The notes beneath the pieces were generated by a model, which saw only the letters and a program-made list of their open reading frames with translations, made no database searches and was not told the origin of the DNA. 64,000 nt of DNA from Desulfobulbaceae bacterium (GTDB lineage: Bacteria > Desulfobacterota > Desulfobulbia > Desulfobulbales > SURF-16): assembly GCA_024637145.1 (NCBI GenBank), contig JAGXFQ010000041.1, positions 62,001-126,000 on the forward strand, written 5' to 3'. The translations under genes and the position numbers were made by a program. Below are positions 1 to 8,440 of the stretch, piece after piece (the first letter of the stretch is position 1; every line of letters begins with the position of its first letter).

Positions 1-145
1 ATAAAGCTGAGTTGAGTAGCTTGCCTGCTTTTATGCCCTTTAGGGTGCAAACGAAATTTATGTGCCGCGAAGCAAATGCCCTCCTCAAGGGAGGATTGAA
101 CAGAACTCTTGGGGTGCCCTTGTGGTATGAAAAAAGAAAATGTTC
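1..145. repeat. Modular dispersed repeat, copy C
   Basis: The first bases repeat the unit also found twice in tandem at 18773-18900: it opens with ataaagctgagttgag and ends with cccttgtggtat. Within it AAGCTG and CAGCTT/TAGCTT arms can pair. Compared with the other copies this one carries the optional 20-bp block (ctttta...agggtg) plus a further insertion of about 70 bp containing its own small hairpin (ccctcc/ggaggg). The left end may be cut by the window edge. Its role is unknown. Confidence 0.75.
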
Positions 146-306
146 CTGCTCTTGACGCCGCCTGAGGGCGAAGTAAAATTCATGGCAGGGGTTGTCAGGC
201 AAGCAGCAAAACATCAAAGAAAGGCTGTATTCTCAGGTAAAAGGTAGAATATTTGCTGCCTGTCCCGGCACAGGTGGTAGAGGGCAGGCTATTTTAAAAA
301 AGGAAT

Positions 307-603
307 TTATTTCCGAACGCTTTTCCATTTGGCATAGAGATCGTGAATTCGGCGCCTCAGCTCTTTGAGTTTTTTGGAGTCTTCTTCAGAAGTCCATCGG
401 GGCTCACTTATGGAGAAGATGAATTTTGCCACCTCATCAAGAATGTTCTCGGTGGCTGTACACCACTCATCAGTACATATTTCTTCCACTTCCCCCGCTT
501 CATTAATATTCTTTTCCAGCATACTTAACGATTTTTCAAGATTGGTGGTGAAATCCCGATGCATCATCTGAAATCCTTCTACCATTTCTGTCTGCTTTTG
601 CAT
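307..603 (-). CDS. Hypothetical small helical protein
   Basis: I do not recognise the family of this 98-residue protein. It is predicted to be almost entirely helical, with heptad-like spacing of Leu/Ile/Met over residues 5-35 and a basic C-terminus (KKLKELRRRIHDLYAKW), so a coiled-coil or phasin-like fold is possible. Two cysteines (around 43 and 48) sit in an acidic stretch. The start is supported by an AAAGGAGA ribosome-binding site about 7 bases before the ATG. It stands alone, with no co-directional neighbour within 600 bp. The call as a gene is reasonable; the function is open. Confidence 0.6.
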   Translation of the reverse strand: MQKQTEMVEGFQMMHRDFTTNLEKSLSMLEKNINEAGEVEEICTDEWCTATENILDEVAKFIFSISEPRWTSEEDSKKLKELRRRIHDLYAKWKSVRK

Positions 604-1198
604 GTCGCGTCTCCTTTGGTCTGGTTATTGTTGGTATGAGTTGGACCCGTGTTTGCTGCAGCCAGGGGCCTAATTTTTTCTGATTCAGTTGGTTATGGCC
701 GCAAACACCTGGGAATATGAGTCCACTAAATGTCGATCAGCTGTCATCTTGAATAAAGGACCTCTTACCTATAATTTATGAAATAAGGGCGCTGATTGTC
801 AAAACAAAATAATTCGATGGAGGTGGGCTCATCACCCGTAAATTTACTGTTTCCGGGCTGTTTCTGGCCGCCAGTGACCCTTAAGACCAAGGCCTTAGCA
901 GCCGTGGAGCCCGGTTTATTGCTCCGGGTCCTGCCGGAATGTTGTCTGTTATGGTATCTGCCTGACCCCGGCAGGTTTTTTTGTCTTTTGAGATAAGGAG
1001 AGTGCCATGCGGTTCTCCTAAGCTTCATGGTTGCGGCTGCCAACGGATAAGGGCAGATAATGCCCGGTATGGCGTAGAAAACCTTTTGCCGAGCAAGGGC
1101 TTTCTTCAGTCAGGCGGACTATTCCAATCGCCGATCCTTGGTGGGCAGATTGACTCGTTTTCTGAGAGAAGGCATGACCACCTCTTGAGAGGTGATCT
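604..1198. other. Intergenic stretch without a convincing gene
   Basis: About 600 bp between the helical protein and the DsrC-like gene. Open frames here lack ribosome-binding sites and overlap hairpins. It holds a terminator-like structure (930-982), a four-codon mini-ORF with a good AAGGAG site (1007-1021), small hairpins (ggttg/ccaac near 1030; gggca/tgccc near 1055) and a CACCTC-TTGA-GAGGTG hairpin near 1179-1194 that could end transcription of the minus-strand gene beginning at 1555. Confidence 0.5.
930..982 (+). terminator. Rho-independent terminator with two competing 5' arms
   Basis: CCGGCAGG at 968-975 is followed by seven T. It can pair either with CCTGCCGG at 930-937 (long loop) or, more compactly, with CTGCC at 958-962. 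An upstream hairpin cccgg/ccggg lies at about 910-928. The arrangement recalls an attenuator, but no recognisable ligand-binding consensus was found and no obvious gene is controlled. Confidence 0.5.
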
Positions 1199-1555
1199 TT
1201 AACAGCATTCTTCCATTATGAAATGCTCGCCATCCATAGTTACGAAATGAACCCCTGAGAGTTTCGGCAATCCGGCTATTTTCCACGCCTTATCTGGGTT
1301 TATGAATTGTTCATTCACACATCCCCTGGGTTGCTGAGTCTGCTTACACAGATAATTCAAGATGGGGAATGCATTGAATTTTTCGTAATATTCCCGCATA
1401 AATTTAAGAATCATCAACTGTTCCTCCGTTAAGGGTGGCATTCCCTCCCGGGCGGCCAGGGTCTGGGCCATTTCTGGATTCCACTCTGTGGAATCAGCGA
1501 GATAACCTTCGTCATCAAGAACGATGGTTTTTCCTGCACATTCAATTTCAGCCAT
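1199..1555 (-). CDS. DsrC/TusE-family protein lacking both canonical cysteines
   Basis: This 118-residue protein aligns with DsrC/TusE over its length: the N-terminal strand pattern with DDEGYL, a W-x-P-E-M-A segment, the helical core, and near the end WKIAGLPKLSG. In canonical DsrC the corresponding segment is CKIAGLPKPTGCV, whose two cysteines carry sulfur or a trisulfide to DsrAB/DsrMK. Here the first is Trp91 and the second Val102, and the chain continues for 16 more residues, ending Glu-Cys-Cys. It should therefore not act as the standard sulfite-reductase partner; it fits the cysteine-poor DsrC paralogues thought to be regulatory. C117-C118 may be a new redox or metal site. A GGGAGGA site precedes the ATG. 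No dsr genes adjoin. Confidence 0.85.
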   Translation of the reverse strand: MAEIECAGKTIVLDDEGYLADSTEWNPEMAQTLAAREGMPPLTEEQLMILKFMREYYEKFNAFPILNYLCKQTQQPRGCVNEQFINPDKAWKIAGLPKLSGVHFVTMDGEHFIMEECC

Positions 1556-1814
1556 TGCGTCCTCCCCTCAGTAGAAATTTTAATAGTGTCCAGTAAGGGC
1601 GCCATCTGGACAGGAGAGCCCTGCAAGAGCAGGAGTATCTTTTTTTAGATTCTGTCGCCAGTGCCTCTTTTTTGACCTGGGAACGTCCTTATGGATATAT
1701 GATGAGATCTGCGGCGGGGGATGTCAAACAGATTATTGATGCCGCCTCATGTCAGAGGCACCATCAATAATGTTCAGAACAACGCCGGCATGACCAGGAA
1801 TCTCCTGGGGCCGG

Positions 1815-2921
1815 TTATTCCTGTTGTTTTCCGTGAAGAGAGGCCAGGAAGCGCTGGACAAGGGGCTGCAGCTTTTTGCGGGAGATTGCGGCATTGCCCT
1901 GCCGGTAGAAGCCCAGATATCCATCCCTGTTCACAATCGCCGTATTCCCTGGGTGGATAGAGAGCCGCAGGCCCTGTTGTTCCAGAAAGACCACCAGATG
2001 AATAAGGAGTTCCTTGTCCCGGCAGAAGATGATGAGCTCCCTCTGGAAATCAGGCTCGTAACTGACCAGCATGGCCATCAGAATGGCAAGGCCTTTTTGC
2101 CGGGCGAACCGGGCCAGGGAGGTGGTCAGGTCTGTCTCTTGTTGCCGCCACTGCTCAAGGGAGAGGAGAACCGTGCTCGTGCCGTAGCGGCCCACCGGGT
2201 CTGGCCACTCTTTATAATCCCGGCCCAGGAGTTGCTGGGTGGACAGCCCCTTCAGGTCATGCTGGGCCTGCTGCAGGCTGTTGAAAAAAGACTCGCGCTC
2301 AACCCCGCAGAGGGCAAGGAGTTTTTCCGCCATGGCCTGGTCACGGGCCGTGCTGCGCCTCGCCTGGGCGCTGAGGTTGACGGTGTCCATGAGGAGGGCG
2401 CTTAGCAGAAGAAGGGCGGCGCTGGCCGCCATCTCTCCCTTTTCCCGCAGGACAAGCTCCGTTACCAGGGTGGCCGTGGAACCCACCTGGTCAATAATCC
2501 GAGGCGAGGCAGCCGGGAAGGCGCCCTGATCATGGTGATGGTCGATGATGGCGGTGACCCTTTGTTGGCCAGGGGGCAGGGAAACCTCTAAGCTATTATG
2601 GTCAACCAGGACCAGTTCGGTCCCCTGGGCCATCTTTTTCCCAAGTTCCACATCATCTGTAAAGAGAAGGTGGTCGGGGTTGATGCCGGCCCGGGCCAAA
2701 ACAAATTTCACCTCCGGCCGGAGGTTGAGGTCGCAGCGGTGCCTGGCAATGAGGGCCACAGGGTGTTTTTGTGACTGCTGACCGGCCAGGTGCCAGGCCA
2801 GAACCAGGGCTGAGGCGACAGAGTCGAGATCCGCGCCCTGGTTGCCGAGCACAATGAGTTCGCTCTGGCCGGCCTGGTGCTGCATGCTCTTGATATAGTG
2901 GGAAAAGGGGGGGGATGCCAT
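1815..2921 (-). CDS. DHH/DHHA2-family phosphoesterase (PPX1/prune-like)
   Basis: The N-terminal DHH domain shows the metal-binding series LGNQGADLDS, LVDHNS and IIDHHHD, followed by GSTATLVTEL and a LLMDT segment; the C-terminal part has the DHHA2 signature RDYKEW...GTSTV. Such proteins are manganese-dependent pyrophosphatases or exopolyphosphatases, or hydrolyse other phosphoesters; the exact substrate cannot be told. I chose the ATG at 2921 (368 residues), which begins just after the marC stop; an in-frame ATG at 2996 would overlap marC and add a non-conserved tail. It is the last gene of the sodN - marC - DHH group. Confidence 0.8.
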   Translation of the reverse strand: MASPPFSHYIKSMQHQAGQSELIVLGNQGADLDSVASALVLAWHLAGQQSQKHPVALIARHRCDLNLRPEVKFVLARAGINPDHLLFTDDVELGKKMAQGTELVLVDHNSLEVSLPPGQQRVTAIIDHHHDQGAFPAASPRIIDQVGSTATLVTELVLREKGEMAASAALLLLSALLMDTVNLSAQARRSTARDQAMAEKLLALCGVERESFFNSLQQAQHDLKGLSTQQLLGRDYKEWPDPVGRYGTSTVLLSLEQWRQQETDLTTSLARFARQKGLAILMAMLVSYEPDFQRELIIFCRDKELLIHLVVFLEQQGLRLSIHPGNTAIVNRDGYLGFYRQGNAAISRKKLQPLVQRFLASLHGKQQE

Positions 2922-2946
2922 GGGGTTGCTGCCTGTTGGCCTCTCT

Positions 2947-3540
2947 TTACGGCTGGTGATGAAGAGCAGTGAGAAGTCCTTGCATGAACATCTCAACGGC
3001 CAGGGCGGTGAGGATCAGACCCATGAGGTGCTGCAGGGCCTGCAGGCCTTTGGGGCCGATGAACTGGTGGAGCCGGCCCGAAAGCAGGAGGACAATGCTT
3101 GTGGCGCCCCAGGCCAGGAATATGGCTGTCAGCCATTCCAGCCAGCGTCCCGGTTCCTGGCCGGTGAGGAGCATGACCATGGCAATGGCAGATGGTCCGG
3201 CCAGCATGGGGATGGCCAGGGGGACGATAAAGGGTTCATCCTCAGGGGAGGAAGCCGGGAAAATATCGGGATTGCCAAAGACCATGCGCAGGGCAATGAT
3301 AAAGAGAATAATGCCGCCGGCAATGCCCAGGGACGGTTCGGAGATGTGCAGGGCGCCCAGAAGCAGGGGGCCGGCGAACAGGAAAAAGATGAGCGTCCCC
3401 AGGGCAATCAAAAGCTCGCGGATAAAGACCCTCTGTCGTTTTTGAAGGGGGACCCTTTTGAGAATAAGGAGGAATACCGGGGCATTGCCAAAAGGGTCCA
3501 TGACCAGAAAAAGAAGGATGCTTGCGGATAATAAGGACAT
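2947..3540 (-). CDS. MarC/YhgN-family integral membrane protein
   Basis: 197 residues with six predicted membrane helices. The first helix contains the family signature LFLVMDPFGNAPVFL, and the second half has the matching PLAIPMLAGPSAI motif in an inverted-repeat layout, both typical of MarC/YhgN. The transport substrate of this inner-membrane family is unknown; the old link to multiple antibiotic resistance was not upheld. It starts 21 bp after the nickel superoxide dismutase stop and ends 25 bp before the DHH protein start, so the three genes are probably cotranscribed. Length is normal for the family. Confidence 0.85.
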   Translation of the reverse strand: MSLLSASILLFLVMDPFGNAPVFLLILKRVPLQKRQRVFIRELLIALGTLIFFLFAGPLLLGALHISEPSLGIAGGIILFIIALRMVFGNPDIFPASSPEDEPFIVPLAIPMLAGPSAIAMVMLLTGQEPGRWLEWLTAIFLAWGATSIVLLLSGRLHQFIGPKGLQALQHLMGLILTALAVEMFMQGLLTALHHQP

Positions 3541-3561
3541 TTTTTTCTCTAAAACCAGGGT

Positions 3562-4008
3562 CTATTTGCTGTCCAGGTACAGGGCCTTGAACTGCGAGGT
3601 CAGGTCCCGTAGTGCACGGCCATGGCTGAGGTCTGTGCTCTGTTTGCACTCCATGGCCGTGATCAGCATCTGATGGAGCAGGGTAAGCTGCTGGGAGTAT
3701 TTCTCGGCCGACGGTTTGAGGCGCTGGGTCAGAAAATATTGGCTGACGATTTCCTGGAGTTTGTCAGCGTGTTCCTCTTTGTTCATCACCCACCGGATGA
3801 GCTGGTTACTCTGCTGAGGATCTTTTTTCTCGATCTCTATGATCTGCTGCATCGATCTTTCAATGGTGGTTATATGTTCAAGAATGAGCTGGATACGCAT
3901 CTCGTCATCATATATCCCACAGGGGATTTCACAATGGGCTTGGCTATGGGTTGCTATAAAAAAGAGGGAGACAAGGGCAACACCGGCGGCAAGTAGGTAT
4001 TTTTTCAT
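3562..4008 (-). CDS. sodN: Nickel superoxide dismutase with Sec signal peptide
   Basis: Converts superoxide to peroxide and oxygen at a nickel held by the N-terminal hook. The chosen ATG (CAGGAG site 8 bases upstream) gives 148 residues: a signal peptide of 24 (MKKYLLAAGVALV... ending SQA) followed immediately by H25-C-E-I-P-C-G-I-Y33. This is the Ni-hook H-C-x2-P-C-G-x-Y, with His1, Cys2 and Cys6 as ligands after processing. Signal peptidase cleavage after SQA would itself expose His1, so no SodX-type protease is needed and none is nearby. The remaining 115 residues form the expected four-helix bundle. A periplasmic location is inferred. An upstream in-frame extension to 4194 lacks a ribosome-binding site and is ignored. 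Confidence 0.9.
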   Translation of the reverse strand: MKKYLLAAGVALVSLFFIATHSQAHCEIPCGIYDDEMRIQLILEHITTIERSMQQIIEIEKKDPQQSNQLIRWVMNKEEHADKLQEIVSQYFLTQRLKPSAEKYSQQLTLLHQMLITAMECKQSTDLSHGRALRDLTSQFKALYLDSK

Positions 4009-4191
4009 GATATTCTCCTGAGATAAGGGAAAGAGGGCGGCAGGAGTCCTTCTTGTTCTCTTGCCGATCTGCCCGGCCGGGCAGGGGTGACGCTGCATCC
4101 TCCTGCCCGTATCATGGGGCCTGACGGTTTTTATGTCAATGGCTGGTTGCGCCAAAAAAGAGGTGACAGGCCATAGAGGGGCCTGCGCCCA

Positions 4192-4227
4192 CAAAAAAAA
4201 GGCGGCGTGGATGATCCACGCCGCCTT
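4192..4227 (-). terminator. Terminator of the porin gene
   Basis: A perfect hairpin GGCGGCGTGGA-TGA-TCCACGCCGCC (4201-4225), followed on the minus strand by eight T (4193-4200). It lies about 50 bp beyond the porin stop and separates it from sodN. Confidence 0.9.
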
Positions 4228-4277
4228 AAAGCCGGAGTCAGGGGAAACTCCGGCAGGAGAAAGAAAATGAAAAAAAA

Positions 4278-5468
4278 TTAGAACTTGAAGCGGGCACCGG
4301 CCATGGTGGTCTGGATATCGTCCAGGTCAACATTGGCAAAGGTGACACTGTCGCGGTCAAGCTCCATGTTGCGGAAACCGAGATAGAACTCGGTATTGAT
4401 GGCATCGGCCTTCTGGACAATCTGCAGGCCGTACACCGTGCCCTCGTCACCCTCGGCTGCGAAATCGTCGAACATGCCGTAGTCAACAGAGACGGCAGTG
4501 CTGCCCATATCGAAGGCCTTGAACTTATAACCCACCTTGACGTAGTTGAAAGAAGCATCATCACGATTGGCGGTCGGGGTAAGATCATCAAACTCGGCAT
4601 TGCCGGCGGCCACGGTGAAGTTGAGGCCGAAGTTAAAGAGGATAGAGGCGGAGCCGCTCAGGCGGTTGCGGTTCTCATCAGCGTCACGGTCCTGACCAAT
4701 ATGGGCGTAACCAAGACCGGCCTGGATCTCAAGGGGGTCGAGTTTCTTGTGGTAGGTGAGGGCGATGTCGCTGAAGTTTTCTTCACCCGAAGCAGCGGAC
4801 AGGGTGAGACCTGCCAGCTCGGGGCTGTCGTAGCGCACCATGCCCGTGCGGCCGCCATCGAGATGGTTGAAGACATCTCCCACCTTATCGGTATAGTCCT
4901 TGGCGGTGTTGTCCCAAAACGCGAAGCCGCCGCCGCTCAAAGCGATTTTGGAATAACCTGCCAGCTTGGTGCCGGAGAGGTCGATCTCGCTGATGCTGTC
5001 CGTGGCGGTGGAACCGTGGCCCAGTGTGAGCTTGCCGGCCTGCTTATGCTTAAGCCATACCTTCATCTGGCGCTTGGAAAAGGCGCCGCTGGAGGTGGTG
5101 TCGGTCATGGACACCTTGTTGGAATCGTTGCCCTGGTATTCGGCCTCAAACTGGGCACCGGCAGAGAAATTGCCCATGCTCTTGGTCTTGGCCTTGATGC
5201 CGAAGCGGGTGGAGGAGGCATCGTTATCAACAAAGAGGACATCGTCATTCTCGCCGTCATCAGCCAACATAACCGCCTTGTTGACCTGGCCGTAGAGGGT
5301 GACATCGATTTTGTTTTTGCCGGCTTTGATAAAGTTGCCGCCGCTGGTTCCTTCGAGTTTCTTCTCAATGGCCTCAAGCCGTGCCTCAACGTCCTGCTCT
5401 TGGGCCTGGACCTGGCTGAACATCAAAACACCGGTAAGGATTGCTGCGGAAGAGATCAATTTTTTCAT
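4278..5468 (-). CDS. Gram-negative outer-membrane porin
   Basis: A 396-residue trimeric-porin-like protein. The N-terminus is a Sec signal peptide (MKKLISSAAILTGVLMF...VQAQ) followed by a short coiled coil (EARLEAIEKKLEG) and the first strand VTLYGQVNKAVM. The body alternates hydrophobic and polar residues as in 16-stranded barrels (FGIKAKTKSMGNFSAGAQFEAEY; TGMVRYDSPELAG; FNYVKVGYKF) and the chain ends in Phe (ARFKF), the usual assembly signal. The start at 5468 has an AAAGGAG site; an in-frame extension to 5528 is not needed. It is monocistronic, closed by a strong terminator. Substrate selectivity cannot be read from the sequence. Confidence 0.88.
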   Translation of the reverse strand: MKKLISSAAILTGVLMFSQVQAQEQDVEARLEAIEKKLEGTSGGNFIKAGKNKIDVTLYGQVNKAVMLADDGENDDVLFVDNDASSTRFGIKAKTKSMGNFSAGAQFEAEYQGNDSNKVSMTDTTSSGAFSKRQMKVWLKHKQAGKLTLGHGSTATDSISEIDLSGTKLAGYSKIALSGGGFAFWDNTAKDYTDKVGDVFNHLDGGRTGMVRYDSPELAGLTLSAASGEENFSDIALTYHKKLDPLEIQAGLGYAHIGQDRDADENRNRLSGSASILFNFGLNFTVAAGNAEFDDLTPTANRDDASFNYVKVGYKFKAFDMGSTAVSVDYGMFDDFAAEGDEGTVYGLQIVQKADAINTEFYLGFRNMELDRDSVTFANVDLDDIQTTMAGARFKF

Positions 5469-6000
5469 CTGAATAACTCCTTTTTTCCATTCTCCAATGG
5501 GTTTTAAGTATGTATGCCCCAAGGGCATGGTCTAATTTGATACGAGCTGAAGATATCGGTTAAACATAAGAGTGGTGTTATGAAAATATTAAAAAATCAT
5601 GAGGAATGATGCAGCCTTGCAGAGTACATGCCAGAGGAGGCCCACTCAATAAGAGGGATACGGGTCTGCTCTGCCCCACCGGCTGGGGGTGGTGATCTCA
5701 GGCAACCGGAAAAAAGCTCTGGGCTTGCCGCACTCTGCTGCTGAAGATGTGGGTAAGACAAGATACTTTATGAAGAATATGGTGGAGAAGTCAAAAAAAA
5801 CAACAGCTTAGGCCTGCTTTTATGAGAACGGCTGTTTATTCCGGTCTGAAGGCCGGCAAAATGCAGGGCTGTCCATGAAAGGGGCGGGGGCAAGGGAGAG
5901 ATATCTTGAGGAGGGCGTGAAGCATGCCCCAGGGAAAAGAGGCGGGATTGTAGCAGCAAGAAAGGCCGGGGTTGCCGACCACCTTGTTGCCAGGGAAAAA
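5469..6000. other. Intergenic region upstream of the porin
   Basis: About 530 bp between the MOSC gene end and the porin start. It should contain the porin promoter (minus strand, near 5530-5600, AT-rich) but I cannot fix -35/-10 boxes with confidence. Short open frames in 5768-5960 overlap each other on both strands, lack ribosome-binding sites and resemble nothing known. Confidence 0.4.
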
Positions 6001-6438
6001 CTAGTTGAGAGGGGAGATGGTATCGCCGGCCCGGGCGGTGCCGCCTTCGATGACCTTGGCAAAAAGGCCTTCCTTGGGCATGATGCAGTCGCCGGTGGCC
6101 TTTTTGATGGCACAGCCGTCATTATGGCATTTTTTGCCGATCTGGGTGATCTCCAGAATAATGGTGGCGCCGATCTGCAGCTGGTCGCCCACCTTAATCT
6201 TGGTGATATCAAGACCCTTGGTGATGAGATTCTCGGCAAAGGCGCCGTCCTTGAGGGTGGGCAGCTTTTTTTTGACGTTGTCGATACTCTCGGCAGCCAG
6301 CAGCGACACCTGGCGATGCCATTTGCCGGCATGGGCATCGTCACTGATGCCGAAATCTTTTTCAAAGAGGGCCTGGCTAACCGCCTTTTTGACAATACCC
6401 TTCTTGGCGCTGGTGCAGATTGCTTCAACAGTAGCCAT
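6001..6438 (-). CDS. MOSC domain protein
   Basis: 145 residues, a stand-alone MOSC (molybdenum cofactor sulfurase C-terminal) domain. Typical elements are the N-terminal strand with CTSAKKG, the DAHAGKWHRQVSLL loop, the FAENLITKG segment, and the Cys-containing GCAIKKATGDC-I-MPKEG tail. Short MOSC proteins are thought to bind or deliver sulfur or molybdopterin to molybdoenzymes; the partner is not visible here because no molybdenum gene adjoins. Several cysteines (two in KKCHNDGCAIKKATGDC) could carry sulfur. The minus-strand start is at 6438. Family assignment is firm, the role is inferred. Confidence 0.85.
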   Translation of the reverse strand: MATVEAICTSAKKGIVKKAVSQALFEKDFGISDDAHAGKWHRQVSLLAAESIDNVKKKLPTLKDGAFAENLITKGLDITKIKVGDQLQIGATIILEITQIGKKCHNDGCAIKKATGDCIMPKEGLFAKVIEGGTARAGDTISPLN

Positions 6439-6535
6439 AATATATTCCTCACTTGCACGTTGCAGTTGCGACGTTGCCGGCCTTAAAAGCTAACGGGCCA
6501 TGGCCAGTAACGTATCATTATTTAAGAATGTTTAA

Positions 6536-6601
6536 TTTCACCACAGAGACACAAAGACACAAAGATTTTTTTCTCTGTGTCTTTGTGTCTCTGTGGTGAA
6601 A
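6536..6601. repeat. Long near-perfect inverted repeat
   Basis: Arms of 28 bp built on ttcaccacagagacacaaag and its continuation pair with the complement across a seven-T loop, with a single mismatch. It lies between the MOSC gene and the 3' end of the ycaO gene. This acacaaag-type hairpin resembles small dispersed stem-loops seen in many environmental genomes; it could also end ycaO transcription. Confidence 0.85.
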
Positions 6602-6639
6602 AAATAGTCAGCTTGACTGCTCGAAAGAATAATTAAAAA

Positions 6640-8391
6640 TTAAGCAGTCTCTGCCTGTATTTCGGCGAGCTGGCTGGCGGCAAAGTCAATGGTGGCGTCC
6701 AGGGAGAGGGCAAGCTCAAAGAATTTTATGGCCTCCTCGATATTGCCAATCTTACGGTAATTAACCCCCAGGTTGGCGTAGTCAATGGCTGAGGAGGGAT
6801 GGAGGTGGACAGCGCGGTGGAAGCGGGCGATGGCCTCTTCATAGCGGCCCAGCTTGAAATAGCAGACCCCGAGAATATTGTGAAAATCGGGCCTCTCATC
6901 GTCATGCTCCCGTCCTATTTCAATGATTGCAATGGCCTCCTCATAGCGGCCCAGATTCTTGAGGGTGTCCCCCAGAAAGGAGTAGATGTAGGGGATGTCT
7001 TCTGCCTCGGGGCTCAGGGTCAGGGCCCGTTCCAGGTGGGTCAGGGCCGCCTCAAGAAGGCCCAGGTCGAGCATGTTCTTGGCCAGATAAAATTCCAGAT
7101 AATAGGCATCCGGCAGAATCTCCTGCATGGCCCTGAGCTGCCGGGCGCAGGCCTCGGGGTCAGCGATCCGTTCGCTCACCAGCTTGGCGGCAAAGAGCCC
7201 GACGTTGCTGATCCGGGAGCGCTCCCGGAAATGGCAGCCCGGGATAATGGTGTAGATGGCCGGGATCTTGAGGCCGGGATGGGCCACGTCAACCACAAAG
7301 ACATCCAGGTCAAGGCGTTTTAAGGCCGTTATGCAGCTTTCCAGCTCCACCTTCATATTATCGTCAGCCAGGTCAGCCATTTCCGCAATGGTGATGGTGA
7401 GATCTGGCTCGGTGATATAGGGCACCTCAGCCATGTTCAGGGGCTTGGGCAGGCCGGAGGCGACATAGTTGGAGCCGGAGTTGAAATCGCCGGCCAGCTG
7501 GGCCACCTCGGTGAGGGCCCGGATCAGGGCCTTCTCCGGGTTGGGGGTGGTGCCTGCCGTGTAGACAATCTCACTCTTGTCCGGAAAGGTGGCCGGGTCG
7601 ATGCAGAGGGCGGCCACCGTGGGGATGCCGGTATCTAAAGTGAAATCGTTGAGATAGATCTGGATGCCGTTTCTGGTGAATTTGTCGATGAGCTCCCGGG
7701 CCACCGGGTCTTTTACCGAGGCCAGATCAATGGCAGGTGTATTCTTCTGGTCGTAGCTCACCACGGCACAGACGTGGCGTTCGACAATTTCGGCCAGGCC
7801 CTGGCTTATTGCCTCTTCATAGGTGTTGCCGGCCGAGGGGCCGTTGAATTCGTTAATGGCATAGAACCAGCTGAAGGGCATCAGGGTCTCTTCATTCTTG
7901 GTGAGATTGTTGGCCCATACCCACTGGATGGGGATGTCGCGGATCAGCTTTTCCAGGGTCTCTTCGCTGGTGGTCTCGTCATGGACCGAGGAGAGCCATC
8001 TCTTGAGGGGCAATACCGGGTAGCCGGCCGCCTTGACGCCGGCGTAGGTGTCATGGATGAAATTAGCCGGATCCTTCATAAAGGAGAAGAAGCTGAAGCG
8101 TTCAGCCAGTTCCATGCAGGCCGAGGCCCGGGACTGTTCCGGGGTAGAGCCTTTGCCCATCTGTTTTTTATTGCCGATGATCTCCAGGGCATCCTTGCCG
8201 CAGACGCTGAAGTAGACCGGGATGTCCAGGCGACCGTTGTCGATGCGCGTCACCTCTTTTAAGACATCAAGCCGCTGTTCCTTGAGGCGGGCCTTGAAAC
8301 GTTCCACCGTTTCCTGCGGCGAACACACCTTGTCCTGGTCATAGGTGTACTGTTTAAAACAATCTTGCAGAGTGATGATTTTCTTTTTCAT
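6640..8391 (-). CDS. YcaO-domain protein with C-terminal TPR repeats
   Basis: 583 residues in two parts. Residues 60-420 form a YcaO domain with the ATP-binding acidic helices: GSTPEQSRASACMELAERF (E94, E97), the NTYEEAISQGLAEIVERH block, and NPEKALIRALTEVAQ. Residues 435-583 carry about four TPR units (YSFLGDTLKNLGRYEEAI; LGVCYFKLGRYEEAI; LGVNYRKIGNIEEAI). YcaO enzymes use ATP to activate backbone amides (azoline, thioamide or amidine formation). The domain order matches E. coli YcaO, which is linked to RimO-dependent methylthiolation of ribosomal protein S12, rather than azoline enzymes, which end in PxPxP. No TfuA or cyclodehydratase partner is present. It lies 49 bp after a radical SAM gene on the same strand, so the two probably act together. 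Confidence 0.88.
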   Translation of the reverse strand: MKKKIITLQDCFKQYTYDQDKVCSPQETVERFKARLKEQRLDVLKEVTRIDNGRLDIPVYFSVCGKDALEIIGNKKQMGKGSTPEQSRASACMELAERFSFFSFMKDPANFIHDTYAGVKAAGYPVLPLKRWLSSVHDETTSEETLEKLIRDIPIQWVWANNLTKNEETLMPFSWFYAINEFNGPSAGNTYEEAISQGLAEIVERHVCAVVSYDQKNTPAIDLASVKDPVARELIDKFTRNGIQIYLNDFTLDTGIPTVAALCIDPATFPDKSEIVYTAGTTPNPEKALIRALTEVAQLAGDFNSGSNYVASGLPKPLNMAEVPYITEPDLTITIAEMADLADDNMKVELESCITALKRLDLDVFVVDVAHPGLKIPAIYTIIPGCHFRERSRISNVGLFAAKLVSERIADPEACARQLRAMQEILPDAYYLEFYLAKNMLDLGLLEAALTHLERALTLSPEAEDIPYIYSFLGDTLKNLGRYEEAIAIIEIGREHDDERPDFHNILGVCYFKLGRYEEAIARFHRAVHLHPSSAIDYANLGVNYRKIGNIEEAIKFFELALSLDATIDFAASQLAEIQAETA

Positions 8392-8440
8392 GGGGAGAAG
8401 ATCTTGTCTTGGGGGCCATGATCTTGATAATGACCCCTAC

